DNA from: Diplonema japonicum
Taxonomy: Eukaryota; Euglenozoa; Diplonemea; Diplonemida; Diplonemidae
Direction of reading: 5' to 3'
DNA length: 64,000 nt
Assembly (NCBI GenBank): GCA_964019335.1
Contig: OZ025737.1
Coordinates: 1 to 64,000 of the forward strand
Under the pieces are notes generated by a model. That model made no database searches, was not told where the DNA came from, and saw nothing but the letters and a program-made list of their open reading frames with translations. The translations under genes were made by a program, and so were the position numbers. Shown here piece by piece: positions 1 through 8,582 of the stretch. Position 1 is the stretch's first letter; every line of letters begins with the position of its first letter.

Positions 1-117
1 AATACTCACTGTGTGATCTTTGATCTATTTTTTTCTTTTCCAACCACTCTACCTGGTTCCTTTATTGGCACAGTCGATACCAATAAAGTACAGAAACTGT
101 AGCTTTAGAATCGTTGG
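1..117 (-). ncRNA. Spliced-leader (SL) RNA gene, or its 5' part
   Basis: Seen: read on the minus strand from 117, the sequence begins CCAACGATTCTAAAGC and ends its exon at 81 with ...CTTTATTG. The next bases (80 downward) are GTATCG, a splice donor. Arms CTTTATTGG (88-80) and CCAATAAAG (68-60) form a perfect 9-bp stem that spans the donor, the classic SL RNA stem-loop I; a second small stem AACCA/TGGTT follows near 57-41. Known: kinetoplastid and diplonemid SL RNAs donate a capped leader of about 39 nt to all mRNAs. The 37-nt exon differs by only a few bases from the diplonemid SL as I recall it. Odd: I see no clear U-rich Sm site and no T-run terminator, so this could be a truncated or variant copy. 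The gene ends at the window edge. Confidence 0.72.
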
Positions 118-170
118 TAAAGGAAAAGGAGTTTAAACCATTGACAGAAGCACTAGCCCGCTCTGCACCA

Positions 171-1508
171 ATGCTGCTCTCAGCCACACCTACACCTGCT
201 CCAGCAGCAACGCATGCACCTATGCCGCTCTCAGCCACACCTACGCCTGCTCCAGCACCAACACATGCACCTATGCATGCACCTGGTCTAGTTCACACTC
301 CTGCATGCAAGCCACAAGCAAAAACAATAGCAACATCACCATTCCCACCACCTCCTCCAAGATCTCTCTTATCTACTGCAAGCTCCCCAATTCAAACAAA
401 GGTGAGATCTTCTGCAACCACTACAGATCCTCCAAAAACAATAGCAATATCAACATCACCCATCAAGCAGTCTACTTCTTCAACCTCTACCAACCCAGTG
501 GTGACAACAAGTAGTGCAGTGTCCCCTATTCCTGTAAGAAAATCACCTCCCAAAGCAATCCTACCCTCTAATGTTGACTTAGTTCCAACTGTCACTACTA
601 CTTCAATAGCGACATCACCCTTCATACCTTCGTCTTTGAATACCCTTGTTGCGGGTGCTGGAGGCAAGCAGAAGATTGTCAACCTTTATCCTGAAAAGAT
701 AGGGTCACTCATTTTAACATTTGCACCTGGAGAAGTGGAGTATCACCATCCATACTACATAAGAATAAGTAATAACTACCAATACCTTCCTGTGACACAA
801 GATGAAGAAACAATCTTTTTACAGCTATCATTGGAACATGATCCTAATGAGGACTATGCTCACTTACACTTATCAAAGGGAGAGATGTACTTTGCTGGTC
901 ATAAGGTATACGTGAGCAATGACTATCAAGAAATCAAAATACAGAATTTCATACTCCCCTACACATATGAGACACTCTACCTGCTTATGAGACCTGACAA
1001 TACTTTTCCTATTGCTGAGCTCCCTCATAAGGCTTATGATGATTTTATACAATTGCTTCTTAGTATTGGTTTCAAGGACATTCATAAAAGTAGTAAGATA
1101 GCTACCATTGCAAAAAAGATAATTAATACATTGGATGAAGAATATGATCCTAATCTGACAGGTCTTGAAAATGTGAAGAGGGTGTTAAGAGAAAGCTCCC
1201 CTGATGTAGAAATGATATCCCCTTCTGTACTATCGTCAACAAGATATATCACACCATTAACACCACCTCCTCTAATAGATCTTAGATCACCAGAAGAAGT
1301 TACTATAAGAAGAGTGTCTCGTCAATTAAACTTTGAGATTATTGAGAAAGGAGGTGTTGCTAAGTTAATGAGTAATGACAGTGATGGAGCACTTCTACAG
1401 ATTGAGAAAGAATTCCCCAAACAATCCTTAGAAAGATTATCAGGAGGTGATCCTTCAAACGGGTTTGTGAAGGGGAGCGACAATCAGTTCTATATCCTTC
1501 CTACCTAA
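171..1508 (+). CDS. Element ORF1: TPTPAPA-repeat protein of unknown function
   Basis: The frame is open from position 87, but the first ATG is at 171, giving about 445 residues. The N-terminus has repeated Ala/Pro/Thr blocks (SATPTPAPA...THAPM), then a Ser/Thr/Pro-rich stretch to about residue 165. A folded-looking middle follows, rich in Tyr, His and hydrophobic residues. The C-terminus ends with a glycine/aspartate-rich segment just before the stop at 1506-1508. I do not recognise a domain. AT-rich codon use and the neighbours tie it to the Polinton-like element. Its C-terminal end (near NQFYILPT) looks like the lead-in to the conserved part of ORF2, which lies one base out of frame. The stop is therefore probably a frameshift scar rather than a true end. 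Confidence 0.5.
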   Translation: MLLSATPTPAPAATHAPMPLSATPTPAPAPTHAPMHAPGLVHTPACKPQAKTIATSPFPPPPPRSLLSTASSPIQTKVRSSATTTDPPKTIAISTSPIKQSTSSTSTNPVVTTSSAVSPIPVRKSPPKAILPSNVDLVPTVTTTSIATSPFIPSSLNTLVAGAGGKQKIVNLYPEKIGSLILTFAPGEVEYHHPYYIRISNNYQYLPVTQDEETIFLQLSLEHDPNEDYAHLHLSKGEMYFAGHKVYVSNDYQEIKIQNFILPYTYETLYLLMRPDNTFPIAELPHKAYDDFIQLLLSIGFKDIHKSSKIATIAKKIINTLDEEYDPNLTGLENVKRVLRESSPDVEMISPSVLSSTRYITPLTPPPLIDLRSPEEVTIRRVSRQLNFEIIEKGGVAKLMSNDSDGALLQIEKEFPKQSLERLSGGDPSNGFVKGSDNQFYILPT

Positions 1509-1512
1509 TATC

Positions 1513-2046
1513 TTAGTACCAATACCTAGTAAAGGAACTACCCCTATTGGTGGTCTTCTTATTTATCACTTAGATGGTAAGGTGTATGTATCAAAGGCAA
1601 TTACACGATATGCTTTATCTACAAACAAGCTATTATTAAATACAGGTGACGACTTTGTAATTACTCCAGAGATAGCAGTTCTTCTTGCAGCCCCTCTTAT
1701 TATGAAAGGGGTTGCCTTTAACAACTATAATCCAGAAGCAATAAGAGGCTTTGCAGATATAAGTACTTCTCCTACATTTGCATCAAGGTCAAACAAAGAA
1801 GATAAACTAAGATCATTAGCAGGAAAAAAGAGAAGAGGTAATGGTGTTGTGTTTAGGGGACCAATTCTCACAACTATTGAAGAAGCACATGGAAGCTTTA
1901 TGAAACTTGCTGCAGCAATCAAAGCTGGTAACAGTTCACAAGAGGCAAGGAATAGAGCAGTTCACTTGCTTGACTATCTTTTTAAGGTAGGAAAGATTGG
2001 TGAAAGAGAACATAAAACCTTAAATAAATGGTTATTGAGTGTATAA
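1513..2046 (+). pseudogene. Element ORF2: conserved Polinton-associated small protein, lacking its own start
   Basis: This frame is open through the end of ORF1 but has no ATG before 1702, inside its conserved part. The protein shows a beta-rich lead (YHLDGKVYVSKAI), a second hydrophobic strand, an AAP-type segment and a basic SLAGKKRR motif followed by a C-terminal helical tail. Inference: this order is like the small protein that precedes the penton-like gene in Polinton/adintovirus-like elements, where a glycine/proline-rich strand motif is followed by a basic patch. The missing start, and the continuity with ORF1 in the other frame, point to a one-base frameshift near 1505. The end overlaps ORF3 by 19 nt, normal for compact viral genes. 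Confidence 0.45.
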
Positions 2047-2597
2047 AAAAATGGTTGTTTCAATCACCTTATCAAGTGATGTATCCTAAGCCAACTGACT
2101 TCACCTATGAGATATCTCCAGCTCTTCATCTTGACAGTACTAAGAAGTATGAGATCAGTCTATCAAAGTGTAATATGTACTATTCTTGGACAAACATATC
2201 AGCAGGACAAGGAAACAATGTGTTTGAATATAGTGATGATAATGGAAGTAGTTGGAAGACACAAACCTTTGATGATGGGACCTATAGTATTCCTGAGATA
2301 AATGATCTTATCCCACAAGATATACAACTCACACCTATTGAGGTAAAGATTGTTGTTGCCACAGGGTACCAAGTGAGATTTACTATAGGGTCACTATATA
2401 GTCTCTTAGGATTTACAAGTGGTCAGGTTATATCAACTACTACAATAGCTCCTAATAAAGCAGACATCACAAATGGTGTTGAGTCACTGTTGATACATTG
2501 TAGCTTGGTTGATAGGAGCAGTGTTGTTATGAGAATGGGTTGCCCCCCTGAGATTTTCAGGGGGGCACAGGGGAGCAAAAAAAAATTTTTTTTATAG
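2028..2597 (+). CDS. Element ORF3: penton-like minor capsid protein, C-terminally truncated
   Basis: It starts at ATG 2028, overlapping ORF2. The N-terminal half has the single-jelly-roll layout known from Polinton/adintovirus minor capsid proteins: an early KKYEISLSKCNMYYSW strand motif, a DGTYSIPEINDLI segment, then LYSLLGFTSGQ and a late strand VESLLIHCSLVDRS. The block ending in SLLGF is the most telling feature of this family. Homology stops near residue 170, where the frame enters a C-run hairpin (2541-2567) and an A/T run. About half of a normal-length protein is therefore missing. It would form the capsid vertices in an intact element; here it is a relic. The family call is by motif recall only. 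Confidence 0.6.
   Translation: MVIECIKKWLFQSPYQVMYPKPTDFTYEISPALHLDSTKKYEISLSKCNMYYSWTNISAGQGNNVFEYSDDNGSSWKTQTFDDGTYSIPEINDLIPQDIQLTPIEVKIVVATGYQVRFTIGSLYSLLGFTSGQVISTTTIAPNKADITNGVESLLIHCSLVDRSSVVMRMGCPPEIFRGAQGSKKKFFL
2541..2567. repeat. Perfect 11-bp hairpin at the element's right end
   Basis: TGCCCCCCTGA (2541-2551) and TCAGGGGGGCA (2557-2567) are exact inverted complements around a 5-nt loop. It sits exactly where similarity of ORF3 to capsid proteins ends and just before a run of nine A followed by nine T (2578-2596). It may mark the truncation or insertion junction. Confidence 0.7.
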
Positions 2598-2750
2598 TGT
2601 CCACCCAAAAAAAGTTGTCAAAGACACCCAAAAAAAAGATTTTTTTTTTCTCAAAAGTACCTATCCTAGGCCTTAATAGAGGCCTTTAGTGAAGTGGGGT
2701 GAAAGTGAGATGTTTGGGGGTCAAAAAAAATAGCCAAAAAAAAAAAAAAA

Positions 2751-3820
2751 GGAGGCTGGTGTTGGCAGCACCCTGCACAAGAACTGTCTACTTGATTACA
2801 GGGGGGTGCACCACAGCCGAGTTGTAGCTTCTTCTGTGTTCTGCATCATTTCCTTAATCACCATGGCCAGGATGTAGCTTCTTCTGCATTCCACATCATG
2901 CCCTTAATCACTGCAGCCAGGTTGTAACTTCTTCTGTGTTCTGCATTGTGTCCTTAATGTGTGCAGTGTGCAGCTTAACCCCAGCCAGAGCAACACAACC
3001 CAGGGTAACCAACATTCTGTGCTCATGCAGTTTGCTGCCAATTCACCCTGAGCATCTACATTATGTTCTCCCACTTGGGCACTACTGGTGGTGACTGACA
3101 TGGAGGTCAACAGCAAACAACACATCTGATGTACTTCTTATATTTCCATGTTATCTCCACCACCTGAATGATATATATATATGAGTTAAAAGAAGCTGGT
3201 GGTGCCCTGCACAAGAACTGTCTACTTGATTACAGGGGGCACACCACAACCGAGTTGTAGCTTCTTCTGCATTCCATGTCATGTCTTTAATGTGTGCAGT
3301 GTACAGCTCAACCCCAGCCAGAGTGTCCCAGGTAACCAAGATTCAGCACTTGTGCAGTTTGCTGCCTGTTTGTCACCCTGAGCATCTGCATTATGTTCTT
3401 CCACTCAGGAGCTACTGGTGATGACCAATGAGAAGGTCAACAGTGAACAACACATCTGATGTTTTTTCATACTATCCCCACCACCTTTGGAATAATATAC
3501 AAGAGTTAAAGGAGGCTGGTGTTGGCAGCACCCTGCACAAGAACTGTCTACTTGATTACAGGGGGTGCACCACAGCCGGGTTGTAGCTTCTTCTGCATTC
3601 TGCATTGTGTCACCATGGCTGAGTTGTAGCTTCTTCTGTGTTCTGTGTTGTGTCCTTAATGTGTGTGGTGTTCAGCTCAACCCTAGCTGGGGTGCCCCAG
3701 GAAACCAAGATTCTGCACTCATGTGGCTTGCTTGGTGATGACTGATGAGGAGGTCAACAGTGAACACATCTGATGTTTTTTTTATATTTTCATGTTATCC
3801 CCACCACCTGAAAAAGAAGA
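2751..3820. repeat. Three tandem copies of a 310-440 bp repeat
   Basis: Units start at about 2751, 3191 and 3511, each opening with a variant of GGAGGCTGGTGTTGGCAG, followed by CCTGCACAAGAACTGTCTAC. Each ends with TTATCCCCACCACCTG-like sequence, then a short AT stretch and GAGTTAAA before the next unit. Inside the units the motif GAGTTGTAGCTTCTTCTG recurs one to three times, which explains much of the length difference. There is no open frame of note. Copies differ by many substitutions and indels, so the array is old. An inverted fragment lies at 6545-6722. Confidence 0.85.
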
Positions 3821-4450
3821 TAAAAGTTTTTTTAGCCTACCTTGGGTGGAAAGGGTGCATGGCTGGCAATATTGGGGTTGAAAGGTCCCAGGATTGAGGT
3901 GAAGAAGGTGCCACCACTGACACTTTGCTATTGTTGGCAAGCACTGGAGGTGAAGTAGATTGCAGCTGCAGAGGAAAGACCAACTGCTATTGCTGGGCAA
4001 GGAACCAAAAGAATGAAATAAATTCCACAAAAAAACCAAGTAAGGGTAAAAGGTTTGAATACATAGGTTAAATGGGCTATTAAATTCTTTTTTGATTAAG
4101 TAACCACAGCTGGGTACTTTAATTTTCAACCCATTTTGGCAACACTGGGACTAAAAAATTTTGAATAGGAGGATTTACTCTTTCTTTATTAGGTTTAAAA
4201 ATTAAATAGGTTCAGAAAAAAACTAAAGAATAAATTCAAATGTGTGAAAATGTGTGTTTCCTGAAAAGTGAGTAAAAAGGTGGTAGAATGATATAAATCT
4301 TAAATTTTCGGAAGAAAGTTGATTCCTTGAAGAAAAAAAAAATTCGATTAGGTGACCACAGCTGGGAAACCTACTTCAAGGGGCCATTTTTGGGGAAAAA
4401 TAATTTTTTTTTCTGTCAAAAAAGTGAAAAATATCCTTTTTGAGGGTGCT
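3821..4450. other. AT-rich non-coding stretch
   Basis: I see no convincing gene, RNA or repeat unit here. It is AT-rich with many short A or T runs. A phrase beginning GTAACCACAGCTGGG near 4100 recurs as GTGACCACAGCTGGG near 4361, hinting at another partly duplicated repeat. Confidence 0.5.
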
Positions 4451-5850
4451 ACATGGGTGGGTCACCCCAGAATAAAAAAGTTTTTTTCATCCCACCCATC
4501 CTGCTCATCCCACCCATCCCACCCAGATTTTCTCATAACAACACTGCTACCAGGACACATGGTGCACCTGAAAGCGAAGATATGTACAGCACAATAACCT
4601 GTTTGATACAGGAGGGTTTGTCCTCCAATATGCTGTGGCAGTGCATAGTTGGGATCGCTTGCCACTATCAAGACCACGACAATTGCAGACTGTGGGTCTG
4701 GTAGGTAGTCTGCTGAGGAGATGGCTCCCACTGCTAGGCAAGGAGTGGTCCTTTATCGTCGCCTTGCAAGGGGAAGCGAATGTGCCACATATGGTAAGGC
4801 AGGTGATCAGGCCTGTGATCACGAAGGAATTGATGGAGAGGACATCTTTTGCTGGAATGGAGACTGTATGTCCGTCCATGAACGGTTGGTCTCCAGGCAA
4901 GGAAGCCCATGATCACCTTTAGGATGAGATGGGTCATTAGTGGTGTGGTGTTTACTGTGCATCCGATTGTGTGGGGGAAGAAGCTAGATGGTCCAGAGGT
5001 GGAAAAACCAGATTTGGCATGTGACATCTGCGACTACCGATGCAAGTCGACGACAGAGATGACAGAGCATGCTTTGTGGGAGTGTGCGATCACAGGAAGA
5101 TCCGTGAGGCGGCGATGTACAGAGGGCTGGGAGTGGTGCTGATGGCCTGCCCACAGCTACAGCCCTGCATGGAATCATTCCAAGGGGGGCGGATGAGGAT
5201 GCTAAGAAACCGGCGAGGATGATCCAGACGTATTTAGTGAATGTCGTGACAGGCGTGACGCCAAGGCGGTGGAGAGGAGTTCAAGGCTACTCACCTGCAA
5301 CCCGTGGGATGAGGTTAAAACTGGGAAACAACATGATGTTCCAACAGAGGCGTTTCTGAAATCGAATGGAGCATCAGGCTTGATCCTGGAGTTCCACTTG
5401 AAGAGCGTCCTCAATGGCTAAGAGGCCTGCAATGGTACGTAGGTAAGAGCAAGACTTCCATCACAACGATGGAGCTCGCGATTGACTATGAGCAAACCAC
5501 CCGCTGGTCACTCATAGGCCCGCTTGACGACCAGGACTTCCTCACGGAGAAAGCCAATAGAATGCGATATCTCTTGGGTCGCATCCAGAAGAGTGCAGAG
5601 AAAGGGGGGCGCAATGCTTTCCCTGCCAAAGCTAAGTCGAGGGTGCATACCTTGCAACATATGGGGGGCCCGACGGCACACGGCTACAACAGGAGACCAC
5701 TCTTCTCCTCGAGCCAAACAGCCCCTTACCTAGCACGACTCCATGTAATGTTCCTCGCCCAGATGCCGTCCATCTCATCGCGACAAACAGCTACCACAGG
5801 CACCAGACAGCAACCGCAGAACGGTGACCGATTAGTGTGAATTTCTACTT
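4451..5850 (+). pseudogene. Decayed coding relic, possibly a non-LTR retroelement
   Basis: Base composition here is GC-richer and codon-like, but only short frames survive in different phases (4635-4922, 4909-5142, 5040-5222, 5469-5840). One frame near 4990-5090 contains a CDICDY...EHALWEC pattern. That Cys-Cys-His-Cys arrangement resembles the zinc knuckle found after the reverse transcriptase domain of many LINE-type elements. Frames around 4635-4922 and 5469-5840 have protein-like composition but no motif I can name. No reverse transcriptase YxDD motif is visible. A 20-base-scale T run follows at about 5891. Retroelements that insert in SL RNA genes are known from trypanosomatids, but no link to the SL sequence at 81-117 is shown. 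Confidence 0.3.
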
Positions 5851-6396
5851 GAACAGTGAGCACCCCCATGCACACTGAAACTTTATCAACTTTTTTTTTT
5901 TTTTTTTTTTTGCAAAAAACCAAAACGACAAGTTTAACAATATTATTTCTTTTTCCCCTCCCTTTTTTCGTTTTATACCTTCACCTTGCATAGCACCTTT
6001 TCAAAGTGAGGAACTTTGAAAACGTAAATGTACTGCCAATGCCTTTTTTTTTTCCCTCTTTTTTCTTTCTTTCTCCTACCTTTGCCACTGATGAACTGCA
6101 ACATCGCGGACTGAGAAAGCCCAGTTTTCTTCTGGTGCAGGTTGAAGTAGGGCCACATTCGGGTTTTTGACTGAGTAGTTCTTCAATGTTAGTAGCGGCG
6201 CATGGCTTTGAGGAGGAAGATGAAGACGAACAGGAACCAGTACTGTTGCTCCTTTTTCTTTTCTTCTTCTCGTTGTTGTTGTTGTTGTCGTCTCTCAGTA
6301 CCTGTGTAACATCTTTTCTTGTAGACATCTGTTTATACGTTTGAACTCCGCAGCAAAAAAAAAAAGGGGGAATGTGGTGTTGTGGTTGTATCTTGT
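5851..6396. other. Homopolymer-rich spacer with a doubtful minus-strand ORF
   Basis: It contains a long T run near 5890-5911 and further T and C runs. A minus-strand frame from ATG 6328 to 5981 would encode 115 residues rich in Asn, Ser, Lys and Arg, with a possible donor GTAGGAG near 6080. It is mostly low complexity (AAC repeats, Ser runs) and runs against the direction of every other gene. I do not call it a gene. Confidence 0.35.
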
Positions 6397-6531
6397 CCGG
6401 TCCGGTTCAGTCCAGTCCAGTCCAGTCCGGTCCGGTCCGGTCCAGTCCGGTCAGTCCGGCATAATTGGGTCGAAATTCACGCCGGATCCGGTCCGGTCCG
6501 GTCCAGTCCGGTCTAGTCCTAATTAGGATTC
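6397..6531 (+). repeat. GTCCG/GTCCA pentamer array, copy 1
   Basis: Dense irregular tandem pentamers (GTCCG, GTCCA, GGTCA) fill the stretch, interrupted by a unique piece around 6458-6482. The array ends in GTCTAGTCCTAATTAGGATT, then CACCCATCAC. The same border recurs at the end of the second array (7345-7375). Confidence 0.75.
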
Positions 6532-6544
6532 ACCCATCACTGAA

Positions 6545-6722
6545 TCAAGTAGACAGTTCTTGTTCAGGGCACTGCCAACACCGGCCTCCTTTAACTCATA
6601 TATTTATCTCCTAAATATTATTTTCAGGTGGGGGGGGATAACATGAAAAAATATGTGTGACAAACAGGCAGTGCGATGAACAGGCACTGGGGTTGAGCTG
6701 TACATCCCACGCATTAAGGGCA
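6545..6722 (-). repeat. Inverted partial copy of the 2.75-kb tandem repeat
   Basis: Read on the minus strand this contains CAGGCACTG-like sequence and TTATCCCCCCCCACCTG, then an AT stretch, GAGTTAAAGGAGGC, and finally AAGAACTGTCTACTTGA. It thus spans the junction between the end of one unit and the start of the next, showing that the source was already tandem. Confidence 0.7.
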
Positions 6723-7156
6723 CCGATCTGTTTACACAGGTTGTATAAACACACCCTCTTGTACATATTATTACACCTACACAACACAACATAACATGGC
6801 ACAGCACAGCATGACACTGTGGTATGGTACAATATAAAACGACACTTTGGTGTTGTGTTACTTCACATTTTTTGTGTCAAGTGAATGAAACGGGAACGAA
6901 AAACACATCATGTTGCTTCACATTGTGTTGCATTGCTGCCAGAGTCGACGAAGATGAGGAAAGCAGAAACAACAGCTTGGCTTAGGTGTGCGAAAAAATG
7001 TGACAAGACAAGAAAAAAAGAAGAGAAAAAAAAAGGTAAACGCATCATGTATGTCAAAAAAAAATCAAAGATTTCCCCCCCCCCTTTTTTTTTCATCCAT
7101 TCCAAGAGGAAAAAAAGAAAAAAAAAAGTTGCAAAACTATCAAAAATAATGACAGT
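6723..7156. other. Non-coding stretch with short A and C runs
   Basis: There are CA-rich stretches (ACAACACAACATAACATGGC near 6780) and A-rich purine runs. The 119-codon plus-strand frame here is Lys-rich low complexity crossing A runs and is not credible as a gene. Confidence 0.5.
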
Positions 7157-7380
7157 TTTGGGGAGAGTCCCGTCGAGTCCCGTATTCCGTTTTAGGGGAC
7201 GGGACGGGACTGACCAACACTGGTCTGGTGTACATTTTGTCTAATCTACCGGACTGACTAGACCGGACCGGATTGGTTGGACTGACCAAACTCGAAAGAT
7301 CTTTGCACATTTGTGGACTTCTTTCCGAATTTTTCCCCCGATCCGTCAGTCTGGTCGAGTCTTAATTAGGATTCGGCCAA
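7157..7380 (+). repeat. GTCCC/GACCG pentamer array, copy 2
   Basis: It begins with GTCCCGTCGAGTCCCG, continues as GGGACGGGACGGGACT, then ACCGGACTGACTAGACCGGA. It ends GTCGAGTCTTAATTAGGATT, then CGGCC. The closing TAATTAGGATTC border is shared, in the same orientation, with copy 1. Here the pentamers run in both orientations. Confidence 0.7.
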
Positions 7381-7605
7381 CACCGGTCACACTTTTCGAT
7401 GACTTTGCTCCCAACATCTCTTGCTATTTTTTCTTCAGACGAGCTGAGTACAAGAATGTCTAGTTTTTCTATTTTGCTTTGCATTTTCTCTCTTTTATCG
7501 ACCTGTGAAGTTACTTCAAACGCTTTTTGCGTGGCTTTTAATTAGTGCGATTTATTCACGCCATCTTACTTTACAGTAGTGATACTTACATCAGGTAAAA
7601 CAACA

Positions 7606-8225
7606 ATGACTGATTACCAGAAGCTGACCGGGTCGCTATCGGCCTACCCTTACCCTAGACAGCCCACCAATCTTGTCAAGGGCTCCGGGATCTACCCCCA
7701 CGTTAACTCCATCAACTGGCTGTCGCAGCCCCAGTGTTCCCCCCCTGGCGAGTTCATCCCAAGAAATTCTTTCCTTGAAGTATGCTTATAAGTCTTTTGC
7801 AATCCACATTTAACAGAAATTTAAGAACAAAGAGACCTGCTTCGAATACTACAGAAGGCTGTACGCACTCGGTTGGACTACCAACCCGCTTGGTACCTCT
7901 ACTAAGATGCCGAGGAACCACAACTGGAGGATGGTATGTTTCTTTACTACAAACCTCACCTACCACAGATGGGGGGTGTGGGTGCTATGGCGTTGACTGC
8001 TCTTGCCGCAACCCAGATCTGGTACATGACCGCTATTCACTACCCTAAGACCTACTGCCAGGACTGGGCTGAGTCTGAGGTTCTCCACCCCCGCTTGTCG
8101 CGTTCCCACTTGCAGAGAAGCGTATGTATCAATCTGAAAACAACCCTCCCTAGGATTTCCAACCCATTGCTGTCCTGGGTCACTTCGACGTCCGCTGGCC
8201 CAGGTGGGCTAAGCTCGAGAACTGA
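7606..8225 (+). CDS. Small single-span membrane protein, probably mitochondrial (171 aa)
   Basis: Four exons: 7606-7779, 7817-7933, 7969-8121 and 8154-8225. All three introns start GTATG, are phase 0 and are 32-37 nt long. The spliced protein is a single open frame with codon use like the other host genes. Exon 1 is Pro/Tyr-rich; exon 2 is basic (FEYYRRLYALGWTTNPLG); exon 3 carries one hydrophobic segment (GGVGAMALTALAATQIWYM). The C-terminus is Trp/Arg-rich. I do not recognise a family. Size, the single membrane span and the absence of a signal peptide would fit an accessory subunit of an inner-membrane respiratory complex, but that is a guess. A likely trans-splice acceptor AG lies at 7576 or 7594. 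Confidence 0.7.
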
Positions 8226-8582
8226 GCAGTGTTTTTAAATATAATACCTCAAAAAAAAAGGAAACTACTACCTCGATTGTCTTCACCCCCATTTTTTTTA
8301 TTTTAGCTTTAATGTGCTTTGGGCAAGGGAGTGTTTGGTCCCCCCCCCTATTTTCATTTTCATTTTCATTTGTTTCTTTTTTCTTTTCCCCATTTTTTTC
8401 CACAATATCCTTCATTTTATGGCTGATTGGTTTGTAATAACCATACTTAGTCTAGGGGCTTCTTTTTTTTCCTTTTCCTTTTCTCTTTTCGTTTGCCCAC
8501 CTCATGCACATCGTCCTTATATGTATTATCTTTCCCTTTTTCTTGCACTCACGATCACATACACACAGTACTGGGTCCGACC
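8226..8582. other. Intergenic, pyrimidine-rich
   Basis: Spacer between two plus-strand genes. It contains a C9 run near 8341, TTTTCATTTTC repeats and other T runs. It ends with the CACACACAG acceptor-like site at about 8568 in front of the next ATG. No gene seen. Confidence 0.6.

Larger units (their letters stand above)
171..2597 (+). mobile_element. Relic of a Polinton/adintovirus-like DNA element (partial)
   Basis: Three overlapping or abutting AT-rich reading frames use codons (TTA, AGA, ATA) quite unlike the GC-richer genes downstream. The last two resemble a protein pair I know from Polinton/Maverick and adintovirus-like elements of many eukaryotes: a GT-G/P-type small protein followed by a penton-like minor capsid protein. 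No integrase, protein-primed polymerase, packaging ATPase, protease or terminal inverted repeat is visible, so this is a fragment. The left boundary lies between the SL-like sequence (117) and the first ATG (171). The right boundary is near 2540, where the penton-like frame runs into a GC-rich hairpin and A/T runs. Confidence 0.6.

Noticed and set aside
2751..3820. CRISPR-like or SL RNA tandem array
   Set aside because: Units are 310-440 bp, lack short regular repeats with spacers, and contain no SL exon or donor stem.
5981..6328. Minus-strand ORF of 115 codons with a possible intron
   Set aside because: Low complexity (AAC repeats, Ser runs), opposite to all other genes, and no recognisable domain.
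6885..7244. Plus-strand ORF of 119 codons
   Set aside because: Lys-rich sequence across A runs and into the GTCCC repeat array; no coding signal.
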